Below, one piece after another: positions 55,079 through 64,000 of a stretch of DNA of 64,000 nucleotides. How positions within the stretch are numbered: the stretch's first letter is position 1; every line of letters begins with the position of its first letter. The notes beneath the pieces were generated by a model. That model was not told where the DNA came from. It did no database searches and saw nothing but the letters and a program-made list of their open reading frames with translations. The position numbers and the translations under genes are program-made. Origin of the DNA: Nilaparvata lugens (Eukaryota > Arthropoda > Insecta > Hemiptera > Delphacidae); the NCBI RefSeq assembly GCF_014356525.2, contig NC_052518.1, forward strand, positions 35,167,705 to 35,231,704. Direction: 5' to 3'.

Positions 55079-55705
55079 ACTGGTCAGTGTTTATCAGTAT
55101 ACTGATAAGTGCCAAGTGCCAAGTGCCACTGACTAAACAGTGACTGAACAGTTAAACAGTGACTGAACAGTGACTGATCAGTAATTGAACAGTGACTGAA
55201 CAGTGATTGAACAGTAATTGAACAGTGACTGAACAGTGACTGATCAGTAATTGAACTGACTGACTGACCACTGAGTGGATGACCCTGCCGTCCCGCCACA
55301 GACACGCTGAATACTGGTGAGCATGGTCCATGTGACAGGAGGAGCTAGGGTCATTGAGAATGCCCATGCTAAATGTCCTAACATGGAGGAGGCGAAGTGG
55401 GAGTCACTGAAAATATCCATCTTCAATGCCACCCTGATCCAGAGCAGCATGGCCATGCTGATCCAGAGCCTCCCATGGACATCCCAATCCAGCATGTCCA
55501 CCATGGACACATTAATCTGGTGTGATAGAGGTCTCCATGACCATGCAGAGTGACAGGTCCTGCATGACCATCCCGAGCCAGAGTCCCCTATATATGAAGG
55601 ACCACTGTCAAATTGAAGCCATCCTGGCCTCAGTTTTCTTTTCTCTACACAATACATACAAAAAAATATATCCTCTGGTTCTGTTGATACTGGCCTTTAA
55701 TACTT

Positions 55706-55781
55706 ACCTTTACCGCCTTGGATTCGAGCCTGGAACCTCCAACTTGGGAAGCTGACTTGCTAACCACTACACCATAGAGGA
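55706..55781 (-). tRNA. tRNA-like sequence, anticodon CCC (probable pseudogene), right copy
   Basis: Same as 51350-51425 but on the other strand. The differences are in the acceptor 5' half (CCTCTAT instead of CCTTTAT), which weakens pairing. A and B boxes are identical to the left copy. Confidence 0.42.
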
Positions 55782-56639
55782 TTTATGTTTGAAGACTTAT
55801 AGAATATGATACTTCTTCATACTAATGATAATGAAGAATTGAGAAGTGAGTCATGATGGGGTGGCATTGTCATAGACCTGTTGACAAGGAAGGATATCCC
55901 CACCACCACCACCACTTTTCTCTGTTTGGTATAAGACAGCTTGTCAGCACTGAGAGGTATTCCATCTACTGCAACATGTTGTCAAACAGTGAGCTATGTC
56001 TGCAGGATGCAGTGATTGAGCTTGAGGAGGAGGAACTACATAATCATGGTATTATCTCGTTGACAGACATTTTCAACGATGCAGGACATTTGAGTTCAGA
56101 GTTTAGGGTCCAGAGTCCAGAAGTCCAGAGCTCAGAACCCCCAGGTCCAGAGTCCAGAAGTCCAGAGTTCAGAGCCTGAGTCCAGAGTTCAGAGCCCCGA
56201 GTTCAGAGCCCCAAGTTCAGAGTTCAGAGCCCCGAGTTCAGAGTTCAGAGCCTAGAGTTCAGAGTTCAGAGCCCCGAGTTCAGAGTTCAGAGCCCCAAGT
56301 TCAGAGTTCAGAGCCCAGAGTTCTTTTTTTTTCTTCATTTATTCCCAATTTTATGTGTTTTTAATTTTTTTTTCATTTATTCCCGATTTTATGTGTTTTT
56401 AATTTTTTTTTCTTTTTTTTTAATTTTTTTTTCAATTTTTTTTTTTTTTTTAATTTTTTTTTCAATTTTTTTTCTTGAGGTTAGGTTTGATTGACTCAGG
56501 TGACCTTGAGGTTAGGTTTGGTCAACTTGGGTGACCTTGAGGTTAGGCTTGGTTGACCTGGATGACCTTGAGGTTAGGTTTGGTTGACCTGGATGACCTT
56601 GAGGTTAGGTTTGGTTGACCTGGGTGACCTTGAGGTGAA

Positions 56640-56675
56640 GGGCGACTCTGGGACACTTGTGTCCCAGAGTCGCCC
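56640..56675. repeat. 36-bp perfect palindrome near the right tip
   Basis: Identical to the left palindrome except that the central bases are inverted (ACTTGT), as expected for the mirror copy. Ends 13 bp from the element tip. Confidence 0.97.
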
Positions 56676-56867
56676 TTTTTATACTACTAGCAATATTTTT
56701 CAACTTTTTACACTACTATTAGATGGAACGCAAAATTCGATTATTTTGTCAATATCTTCACTATAAATACTATAATAACTCAAATTTCCTTTTTTTTTGT
56801 TCTATATTTGAAAAAGTGAGTAATATCGGTTGAATTTTGCATTTGAATAAAACATGTTCGATAAACG

Positions 56868-57112
56868 ACTCACATCTATTCGAACAGTCGAACATGTCTG
56901 GTACACTATTTTTCAGTTTTAATTCTTGCCTGATCATTTTGAAAGCCTCTAGAACTCCTTGATCTGACGGATTCTTCTCCTCAGGCTCGTCACAGTCATC
57001 ATCATCATCATCATAGTCAGTTCAAAGAATTAAAATGTGTGACAAAAGCAAGAATGGGAAAGTCCAGTCGTTCACCTGCCTGGTCTACAATAATGACAAG
57101 CTCTTGGAATTC
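56868..57112 (-). pseudogene. Pogo/Tigger-like transposase, C-terminal remnant (-)
   Basis: On the minus strand a frame runs through a (GATGATGAT)n acidic tract into CDEPEEKNPSDQGVLEAFKM, then IRQELKLKNSVPDMF. An acidic run followed by a short helical EA-x-R segment is the usual tail of Tigger/pogo transposases. The DDE core is absent. Assignment rests mainly on the flanking terminal inverted repeats. Confidence 0.4.
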
Positions 57113-57445
57113 AATTTCCAGTAACTTGCATTCAATTTCCGACATGTGTTTCAACCTCTATTGACTGTCTACCACTCTATCTTCTTCCTACTGAATTGCA
57201 ATTATTTTTAGTCTATTGACCTTTCTGCCGAAACTAGAGAATTCCTTGAAAATTACCGTCTGCTTCCTATACACACTACACTTTGTATGTTGAAGTCAAG
57301 AGAAAACTGTTGTTGAGAGGTCCGAAATTCGTTAAATAGAGGTAAATAAGCAGCAAAAACTCTAAAATGTCATGGGACCAGGTAAAAATTCGTTGTGTAG
57401 AGGATTTCATTAAGTGGAGGTTCGTTATAGAGAGGTTCGACTGTA

Positions 57446-57496
57446 TATATCTGTCTTTAAATAGTAGAAACCAGTAAATACAGTGTAGTAATACAT
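57446..57496 (-). other. Remaining LINE-3 spacer after ORF1
   Basis: Short AT-rich stretch between ORF1 and the TA target duplication of the pogo-like element. Confidence 0.5.
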
Positions 57497-58376
57497 TTAT
57501 TCAAATGGTTTGAGGTCCTCTTCGTTAGTTATACGTTTCACCGGAGAGTTTTGTTGTTTACGAATGAGAATCTTTGCATCACTCACCCAGACATATTCTA
57601 ATTTATTGTTCTTTTTAAGATCTCTAGCTTTATTCAGTAGAAATTTGTTGTATGCAGTGAGATGATCATTCACATAGATATAACCTGGCGGAAGATTACA
57701 GTTCAAGTCTCCATTTTTCAAGTGTCCTTTTGCTTTCGCCGCACATTTCCAATTAGTTTAGGCAGTTCTTGATGTGAAGCGAACTATTATAGATTTTGTC
57801 TTATTTTTAGAAAAAGGAACCCTATGAGCAACAGAGATATCGTCTCTTTTGAACGGAGTATTAATCGCTCTAGCAACAGATTGTAGGATTGTGTACACAT
57901 TTTCATTTTTCGTCTCCGGAATCCCTGCTATCTCCAAGTTGTCCAAACGAGTGTACTGCTGAATTTCATTAATGTCTCTTCGAAGTTTAATATTTTCAAA
58001 TTCAAGCTTCTTACACTGCTCTTTCACTGATTTGTTTTCTGCACACACAGTTTCCAATGACGATTTCAAACTTTCAACAGTTGAATTAAGTCGTAATGAT
58101 TTTACTCAACTCTTCGAGTACATTAAATACCTTAGTGAGGGTGTTTTCGATAGTTTTTGTCAAAGTGGACTCAAGATCGTTGCTGTCGGTTGAAGAAGAT
58201 TTTTCTTTACATTCGTCGCACTTCCAAGTTGATTTCTTCACTCTGAGTTTTCTAAAATTCTCTAACGTACGAAGTTTAGTACATGTTGGATGGAAAACAT
58301 TCCTACATACACAGCATTCTAGGATATCTTTCGAGTTATTGAAATCCGATTCACACTTGTAAAAAACATCAGCCAT
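57497..58376 (-). pseudogene. LINE-3 ORF1 with PHD-like finger and coiled coil (-)
   Basis: Start chosen at MADVFYKCESDFNNSKDILE (58376). A PHD-like zinc finger follows: CCVCRNVFHPTCTKL ... STWKCDECKEK. Then comes a coiled coil after a frame change near 58080 (KEQCKKLEFENIKLRRDINE), and the ORF1 RNA-binding segment (YTRLDNLEIAGIPET, ISVAHRVPFSK). After a stop at 57758 the C-terminal domain reads NLPPGYIYVNDHLTAYNKFL. PHD plus coiled coil is typical of CR1-type ORF1 proteins. Two lesions disable it. Confidence 0.75.
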
Positions 58377-58556
58377 GGCAAACAAAAAAATTGATTCAGA
58401 AATAATTAAATAACACAGAAAAATAATTGATGCTCGTGTACGAGATGGCACGCTTAACAAACTATCACAGTTATCATACAGATAAGGCAACTCGAAAAGC
58501 ACGACCGTTCACTCTGAAAGCTATAGCAACACTGCCAATGATACCAGAAAACATCA

Positions 58557-58626
58557 TTTCAAGACATAATATGTTTCAATCACTGATTTTTCTAAACATG
58601 ATTAGAGTATTATTTGATTTGGATTC
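58557..58626 (+). repeat. 70-bp inverted repeat, left copy
   Basis: AAGACATAATATGTTTCAAT through GATTAGAGTATTATTTGATT. The reverse complement lies at 63004-63072 with about three differences. The pair brackets the LINE at 59400-62760. Confidence 0.88.
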
Positions 58627-59399
58627 TTTTATCATACTTTCTTGTGAATCAATAACTGATCATCCATTTTGAATCGATAGGTACTAAATAAATTAAAACC
58701 AATAGGAGAATTCAATCAAACAGGCTCTAGGATATTATAATATATTTGGTAACAAAAGTATTTGAGTAGTTGTATTAACTTATCACGAAAAATTAATGTT
58801 ATCCACCTTGCTTATCCATTTTTGATCAGGGACATTTCAAATGTTGGCCAATAAGAAGTTGTCAGTAATGATCTGCATGGTTACTTTGATCTTCACTATA
58901 GCTCATTTTTAAACAAGTTTTAATTTATCAAGAAAGTATATTTCGCCTCATATTAGTGTTTTGAAATAAGTTGCCAAGTGTTCTTATTTGAGTGAGCAGA
59001 TAGTTTTTGTTGTGAAATGGATTCAGAATTTATTATGTTTAGCTTCTTACAAACTAACCTATTTCTTAAATGGTAGAGCAGTGAATTTTTCAAAACTCTC
59101 GACTCTCTAAGTTTCAATTCAGGACTTGTTGTTGCTGACTTCTAGTGATTGTGATTCTTATCGATGACTGATGTGTTCACTTTGACATTAAAGTTTAGCT
59201 TAAGAAGCCGGTAACCTAAAAAAGATTTTTGAGCGGGAAACCAGTTTATCGTATCCCGTTAGCTACGAAACAGCTGTTTTTGACAGTTCTAGAATGACTT
59301 TGCAACAGTTTATATTTTTCTAGATAACACTCAGCCTAGATAACACTCAACTGACACTGACATATCTCTGCAAGCTTGACTAAGCGGTACTATAATATT
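58627..59399. other. Unassigned sequence between inverted repeat and LINE-4
   Basis: No protein-like frame. TCTAGATAACACTCA is repeated at 59320-59350. Nothing else recognised. Confidence 0.5.
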
Positions 59400-59434
59400 A
59401 TAATTATTTATTAATTATTATAAAAATAAAGTCA

Positions 59435-59731
59435 TTGGAAATGAATGATAACACAGATTATGCAGGTAGGCCTGTATCCAATATTCCAATAATAAATTGT
59501 GGACTTGCCGAGGGTATTGATAGGAGTAGATTAGACTCAATAGGACACATGAGAGAAGAAGTGGAGTCAAATGGGCAAACTACAGGTGATAAAGGTAATG
59601 AAAATGTATCTGCTGAGCTGAATGAAAATGTTTCGCTATTGTTAGGACAAACAACTCAATTTGGTGCTATGATGAATACGAGTACATCTAGTTTGAACTA
59701 TTTAGTTCAAAAAGGAGAGTTGCCAACCTAA
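59435..59731 (+). other. 98-codon frame at the start of LINE-4
   Basis: Hydrophilic, Asn/Glu/Ser-rich (MEMNDNTDYAGRPVSNIPII). It could be the N-terminus of ORF2 or what remains of ORF1. No known domain. Confidence 0.35.
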
Positions 59732-59849
59732 AACATTTTAAATTGAATAAAGACAAGAAGACTAGAATTAAGAGTTATAGAGTAAAAAAATGTGAATGGT
59801 AGAGTAAAGAATGGGTTAGTAATCTTTCATCAAAACATACAGCATTTGG

Positions 59850-60470
59850 AGTCTTGAATTGATGCACTAATTATTACATTACAGGAAATTAAACCAGACA
59901 TAGTTATTGTGACTGAACATAAATTAAATGAAAATGAAATTTAAAAAATTAGAATACCAGGATATTATTTTAGGTGTTGGTATGTAAGGAAGTCTTTTAG
60001 GGGGGGGGGGTGGAGTATTGATATTAGTATCTGATAAACTAATCGAATGCAGAAACATCATGAATAAGACAATAAATGCTATAAATGAAGATAAGATTTT
60101 TGAGACATGTACAATAAAAATAGAAATATATTGTAGCTGGATTCTATAGAACTCCATCAGAAAATATTGAGATGTTCCTGGAAAAATTTAATCGATGTTT
60201 AATAGAGATCTGTAAGATTAATAAAAATGTAGTAATAGGAGGAGACTTCAATGTCGATATTTTGAGGGAGGGTAGAAAGTAAACTGATTTTATCAATGTA
60301 ATAAATATGCATGGATTAAAATATACCGTAGATATACCAACTAGAATAACTGACTCATGTGAATCGGCAATTGATAATTTCATCACCAGCCTTAACAAAA
60401 GGGATATTCTTGTGGAGTGGTCAATTACGGCACTCTCGGATCACGATGGTCAATTTTCAATTTATTAGAT
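59850..60470 (+). pseudogene. LINE-4 ORF2 endonuclease (broken)
   Basis: Fragments in three frames: TEHKLNENEI, then IPGYYFRCWYVRKSFRGGGG (the G run at 60001-60010 probably slipped), VVIGGDFNVDILREG and YTVDIPTRITDSCESAIDNF with ALSDHDGQF. These are the conserved endonuclease blocks around the GDFN and SDH motifs. At least three stops or shifts. Confidence 0.75.
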
Positions 60471-60818
60471 GTAAATAATAAGCTTAAAAGTAAAGGAGTT
60501 ATTAAAATGGTTAGGATGTATGAAAATTATCAAATTACTTGTTTTGAGCCTTGTTGAGAGTAAATTCACTTATTTTTACAATTCACTAAAGTATTATTTC
60601 AATTGGCATTTTCCTCTCAGTAGAAAAATGAGCACGAAAATCTCATACAAGCTAATAGATTATTTAGGACAAATAAAAGTGATATCAATTTGAAGAAAAA
60701 TTTAAAAGCTCATAAGAAACGCTTTAGAAAAAACTATTCAATTAAAGAAAACTAAACACATTGAAGCTAAACTGGAAAATTCAACAAATGTAAATACAGT
60801 AAAACAATTTGGCATATA

Positions 60819-62619
60819 GTGAATACCGAGACACAAGACAAAAATGATAAGAATATTGTAGTTTGCAAGAATATTTTACTCAGGAATAACAATTTAGTTA
60901 TAGATAATCCATATGATGTCGCAAATATGCTTAACACTAATTTTGTAGAAATGGTCGATACTCATGTTGTACCGAATCTAAGCAAATCTGGCACACCAAT
61001 AAATGATAAAGAGCTACATATCACAGATTTCAAGTTTATCTCCAAAACAATTGATGAAGAGGCATTGTCCAATATCATTGATTCAATTAAACCAAAGTGG
61101 TCAGCAGGGTATGATGAAATTCCCATGAGAATTATAAAAGAAGCTGAATCATTCCTAATTAAGCCTCTGCTACATGTAATTAACGCGTCACTCATACTTG
61201 GTAAGTATCCAAATAAACTAAAAGTATCAAAAGTGATACCAGTGTTCAAAAAGGAGATCCTTACGATCCTTTAAATTATAGACCCTTAGCAATTCAACCT
61301 TCAATAGCAAAAATATTTGAAAAAAGTATGCTAATACAGCTCATTAATTATTTTGAAACAAACAAGTTACTAGACACGGAACAGCATGGTTACAGAAAAA
61401 CAGGTCTACAACGACTGCCTTGATAGAGTTTATTGAAAATATTTTAGAGAAATTGGACAAAGGGTACAGCATTGTTGGCACCTTCCTAGATTTAACAAAA
61501 GCATTTGACTCTGTAGATCACAGAATATTATTAAAAAAACTAGAAACTTATGGAATTTGGGGAAAAGAGCTCAACTGGATAGAATCATATTTGGTGGGTC
61601 GTAGTCAATATGTAAATATAAAGTATTCTGATAAAAATAAAGTAAGTGATATTAAATCTAGTTTAAGGTACATGAACTACTCTGTTCCGCAGGGATCTGT
61701 TTTGGGGCCATTTTTGTTCCTTTGCTACTTGGGGGATTACCAAAATATGAGAAAGATGTAATTGAAAATACTAAATTTTGTATGTATGCTGATGACATTA
61801 GTTTAAGCATAATCGACAAAGATTTGGATATAATCGAAGAAAAATGTAATGACTCAATATTGCTTTTAAAAAACGTTTTAAGTAAAATGAACCTTTTACT
61901 AAATAATGATAAAACGAAATTTGTACATTTCACCTGTAGAAGTCCCAAAAGAAAAAGTACAGTGAAGCTAAATAACCTAAATAACATAAAATTCTTAGGC
62001 CTAGATCTAGATAACAAACTCAATTGGGAAGAGTATGTAAAAAAGTAAGTACAGGAATATTTGCACTAAGAAGGCTGGAACCCGTTTGTAATTTATTAAC
62101 TTTGAGAACCGTGTATTATGCCACTGTCCACTCTCATATTTCATATGGCATTGAGATTTATGGAGGGACTAGTGCATTTAACTTGAATATGATATTAAAA
62201 CTCCAAAAAGAAGCAGTAAGAAAAATATTTAATTTAAATAGACAAGAGTCGTGCAGGACATTTTTTAAAAAGTTAGAATTAATGACGGTATATGGACTTT
62301 ATATTTATAAAACAATATTACACGTAAAAAATAATAAAGATTAAGAAAAAGATTGAAGATTGAAGATTGCCCCAGGCAATCCAGTGTGCATGACTATAAT
62401 ACAAGAAATAGGAACAACTTTATCGTCAAAGAACATAGTAATGAGAAGTACAAACAAAACCCAACCTATATGGGCATCAAATTCATTACTTACCTTCCTA
62501 CTAAGATTAATCATGAAAAAGATATTACTAGGTTTAAAAACAAACTGAAAAAGTATATTGTGGAATTAGAATTATACAGTTATGAAGAATTTTATATTGC
62601 CAACTCATTATGTATTTAG
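60819..62619 (+). pseudogene. LINE-4 ORF2 reverse transcriptase and C-terminus (broken)
   Basis: 60819-61274 has the pre-RT segment and block 1 (WSAGYDEIPMRIIKEA). After a frameshift the YRPLAIQPSIAKIFEK block lies near 61280-61325. 61420-61761 carries VGTFLDLTKAFDSVDHRIL and SVPQGSVLGPFLFLCYLGD. 61722-62048 carries the active site FCMYADDISLSII and the thumb (NDKTKFVHFTCR). The C-terminal part continues in two more frames to 62619 (YYATVHSHISYGIEIYG). At least four frameshifts. The DDIS active-site residues are intact. Confidence 0.85.
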
Positions 62620-62760
62620 ACTACCTATTGTTGATGTATTTTGTTTTTTTTACTTGTATTTATTTTATTATTTTGTTGAAAATAATAAAGAAAGGTGCAT
62701 TCATGTACATGTTGATGTATGTTTTGAATAAAGAGATTGATGGATTGATTGAAATAAACA

Positions 62761-63003
62761 ACATATTGGATAAACTGTTTTTTTTTTCTGCTTAATGTTT
62801 TTGTTTTCTATTATGTACCCGCAATGCAAAAACGCATTCTTTGATGTGTTTATATTTGCATCAATAAATTGTAAATCTTTATAAGATTTTTATTCAATTA
62901 TAATTTCTTCATCCCCTTTTTCATTTAAGTCACTGATAGACTGACTGATGCACTGTACAGTCGGCCGAAAGCGTGTAGTGTCGTGCAGAGTACAACAGTA
63001 CTG
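62761..63003. other. Unassigned AT-rich DNA
   Basis: No gene or repeat recognised. Confidence 0.5.
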
Positions 63004-63072
63004 AGAATCCAAATCAAATAATATTCTAATCATGTTTAGAAAAAATCAGTGATTGAAACATATTATGTCTTG
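63004..63072 (-). repeat. 70-bp inverted repeat, right copy
   Basis: Partner of 58557-58626 in the opposite orientation (starts GAGAATCCAAATCAAATAAT). Confidence 0.88.
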
Positions 63073-63754
63073 ATATAATGTTGCAAATTGCGTAATAATC
63101 TATTTATATTGATTTCTTCAGACCAAATTGCGAGAATGACGAAAAATTTAGAATAAACCTCCCTTATTCCTTGATCAAAACTTTATTATTGATTTTGGCG
63201 AGCCCAAAAAGCTCTTATGCACCTCTTTGATATCTCTCCAATTACAAAAGTACGTTTTTTGGGTTAGCAAAACACACCTTTTGGGGGAAATTATTCAGCA
63301 CTACCTACTTTTTTTGTGAAATAACAATGGTCAATGTTCTTACCAACAAAAATCGATGGCAAGGGGAAAATATTTATATAGGTGTCACTTTTGTGAGTTG
63401 GTAAAATAAAAATAAGAAATGGAAATTACAGAATCTAATCCAGTCAACTTATGTTTAGTTGGTAAAATTAATTAATAGTTCATATATAACAAAATAATTA
63501 TTTTAAAACAATAATTGTCATGATACTGAGTTCTTGGTCAACAATATTTTAATATTAAAATGTATCCACTTGTAACCAGCGCAGAACTCCTCAAGGCTAC
63601 TCTTACAATGGGGTAAACTTAATGACACAATAACCAGGACACAAGCTGGGATAAAAGATAAATTTATTACCTAATATATATCGATAAGAATATCATTTGA
63701 TCCCACCCTCACGATTTCAGACAAGTTACAGGCAAGTTTCAAAAAAAAACATAT
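63073..63754. other. Unassigned AT-rich DNA
   Basis: No protein-like frame and no repeat I can assign. Confidence 0.5.
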
Positions 63755-63965
63755 ATTTTAAACATAAAATCCATTAACAATTGAACTACACTCCATTAAA
63801 GATCAAATTAAATTCCATAAAAGAATCGAATTACATTACAGGAAAGATCAACTAAAACCCATTGAAAGATCAAATTAACTTTCATGAAAAATCAAACTTA
63901 ATCCCATTAAACAAAATCAAACTAAATTCTATAGAAAATCAAATTGAGTTCCATTATTCTCAATT
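63755..63965. repeat. Degenerate minisatellite, ~28-30 bp unit
   Basis: About seven imperfect copies of a unit like CCATTAAAGATCAAATTAAA with TTC or CTC at the join. Spacing varies between 26 and 31 bp. Near the window edge. Confidence 0.7.
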
Positions 63966-64000
63966 TACTTAATATGTGTCTCCCTGAGTACTACATAAGC

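Larger units (their letters stand above)
50547..56688. mobile_element. Polinton/Maverick-derived non-autonomous element, 6.14 kb
   Basis: The 6-bp target duplication AGCAAT (50541-50546 and 56689-56694) and the ends 5'-AGTAGTATAAAAAGGG...CCCTTTTTATACTACT-3' are the hallmarks of Polintons. Long terminal inverted repeats cover about 50547-52447 and 55122-56688. The ~2.6-kb interior encodes, all on the minus strand, a DUF8207-like protein, a phospholipase A2-like protein and two unknown frames. Protein-primed polymerase, integrase, ATPase, protease and major capsid genes are absent. Both named genes are known from Polintons and adintoviruses, so the element looks like a shortened relative of that group. 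Confidence 0.85.
55122..56688 (-). repeat. Right long terminal inverted repeat (~1.6 kb)
   Basis: The mirror of the left arm without its ~450-bp block. The join is visible at about 55628-55635, where GGCTTCAATTTGACAG-side sequence continues directly into TTTTCTTTTCTCTACACAA. The unit numbers in the minisatellites differ from the left arm. The arm-to-arm identity outside repeats looks higher than 95 percent by eye. Confidence 0.85.
50193..57443. mobile_element. Pogo/Tigger-like element carrying a Polinton insertion
   Basis: Left end CAGTAGAACCTCTGTATAAC and reversed right end CAGTCGAACCTCTCTATAAC. TA lies on both sides (50191-50192, 57444-57445). Without the 6.15-kb Polinton-derived insertion only about 1.1 kb remains. 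That remnant includes a C-terminal transposase fragment on the minus strand, so the host is a deletion derivative. It sits in the ORF1-ORF2 spacer of LINE-3. Confidence 0.78.
59400..62760 (+). mobile_element. LINE-4, heavily mutated non-LTR retrotransposon (+)
   Basis: Short 5' frame, endonuclease, RT and a 3' tail ending in TTGATGGATTGATTGA. Many frameshifts. Same family as the fragment at 3780-4800 (-). No ORF1 with a zinc finger is seen. The 5' boundary is approximate, and no target duplication could be read. Confidence 0.75.

Noticed and set aside
52465..55080. Endogenous densovirus (parvovirus) insertion, suggested by the PLA2
   Set aside because: No NS1 helicase or parvovirus capsid region is present. 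The 6-bp duplication, AG...CT ends and the DUF8207-like neighbour fit a Polinton/adintovirus-type element better.

Overview
This is a gene-poor, transposon-saturated stretch of animal nuclear DNA, most likely from an insect. The only host gene I can support is lachesin (Lac), a septate-junction/neuronal Ig-superfamily protein. Two internal exons are present on the + strand (3438-3679 and 27060-27316). They are separated by a 23.4-kb intron and followed by at least 36.7 kb with no further recognisable lachesin exon. Short dispersed repeats and the AT-rich composition recall planthopper (Hemiptera) genomes, but the species is inference only. No bacterial-style operons, promoters or terminators are expected or seen.

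Layout. 1-3437: upstream intron with short repeats. 3438-3679: lachesin exon. 3780-4800: dead LINE tail (-). 5192-5466: remnant of a Penelope-like GIY-YIG endonuclease. 5545-~12980: a decayed errantivirus (gypsy-type LTR element with gag, pol and env). 13100-21660: an unclassified repeat (family A, -) split by a LINE (13519-21353, 14-bp target duplication), which is itself split by a small gypsy-type LTR element (16397-18965, 5-bp target duplication). 22021-26466: a 4.4-kb terminal-inverted-repeat element built around a 2.7-kb foldback. 27060-27316: second lachesin exon.

27317-38500 holds a pogo-like MITE, the 3' end of a gypsy element (-), a CR1/L2-like LINE reverse transcriptase (+), another family A copy, the gag-protease half of an LTR element (-), a second pogo-like MITE and three near-perfect hairpins. 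38512-58376 is one minus-strand LINE that has been opened twice. A 9.29-kb TNP2/CMC-like DNA transposon (39268-48557) sits in its ORF2. It carries a transposase gene and a second, spliced DUF4806-type gene. A pogo-like element (50193-57443) sits between ORF1 and ORF2, and was in turn entered by a 6.14-kb Polinton/Maverick-derived element (50547-56688). 59400-62760 is a last, heavily mutated LINE (+), lying inside a 70-bp inverted repeat. The end of the window is AT-rich DNA with a degenerate minisatellite.

The most interesting object is the Polinton-derived element. It has a 6-bp target duplication, 5'-AG...CT-3' ends, a 36-bp perfect palindrome 13 bp inside each end, asymmetric 1.6-1.9-kb inverted repeats each holding a tRNA-like sequence, and an interior with a parvovirus-type phospholipase A2 gene and a DUF8207-like gene but no polymerase, integrase or major capsid gene. 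Almost every element carries frameshifts or stops, so most copies are dead. Their insertion order can be read directly from the nesting.
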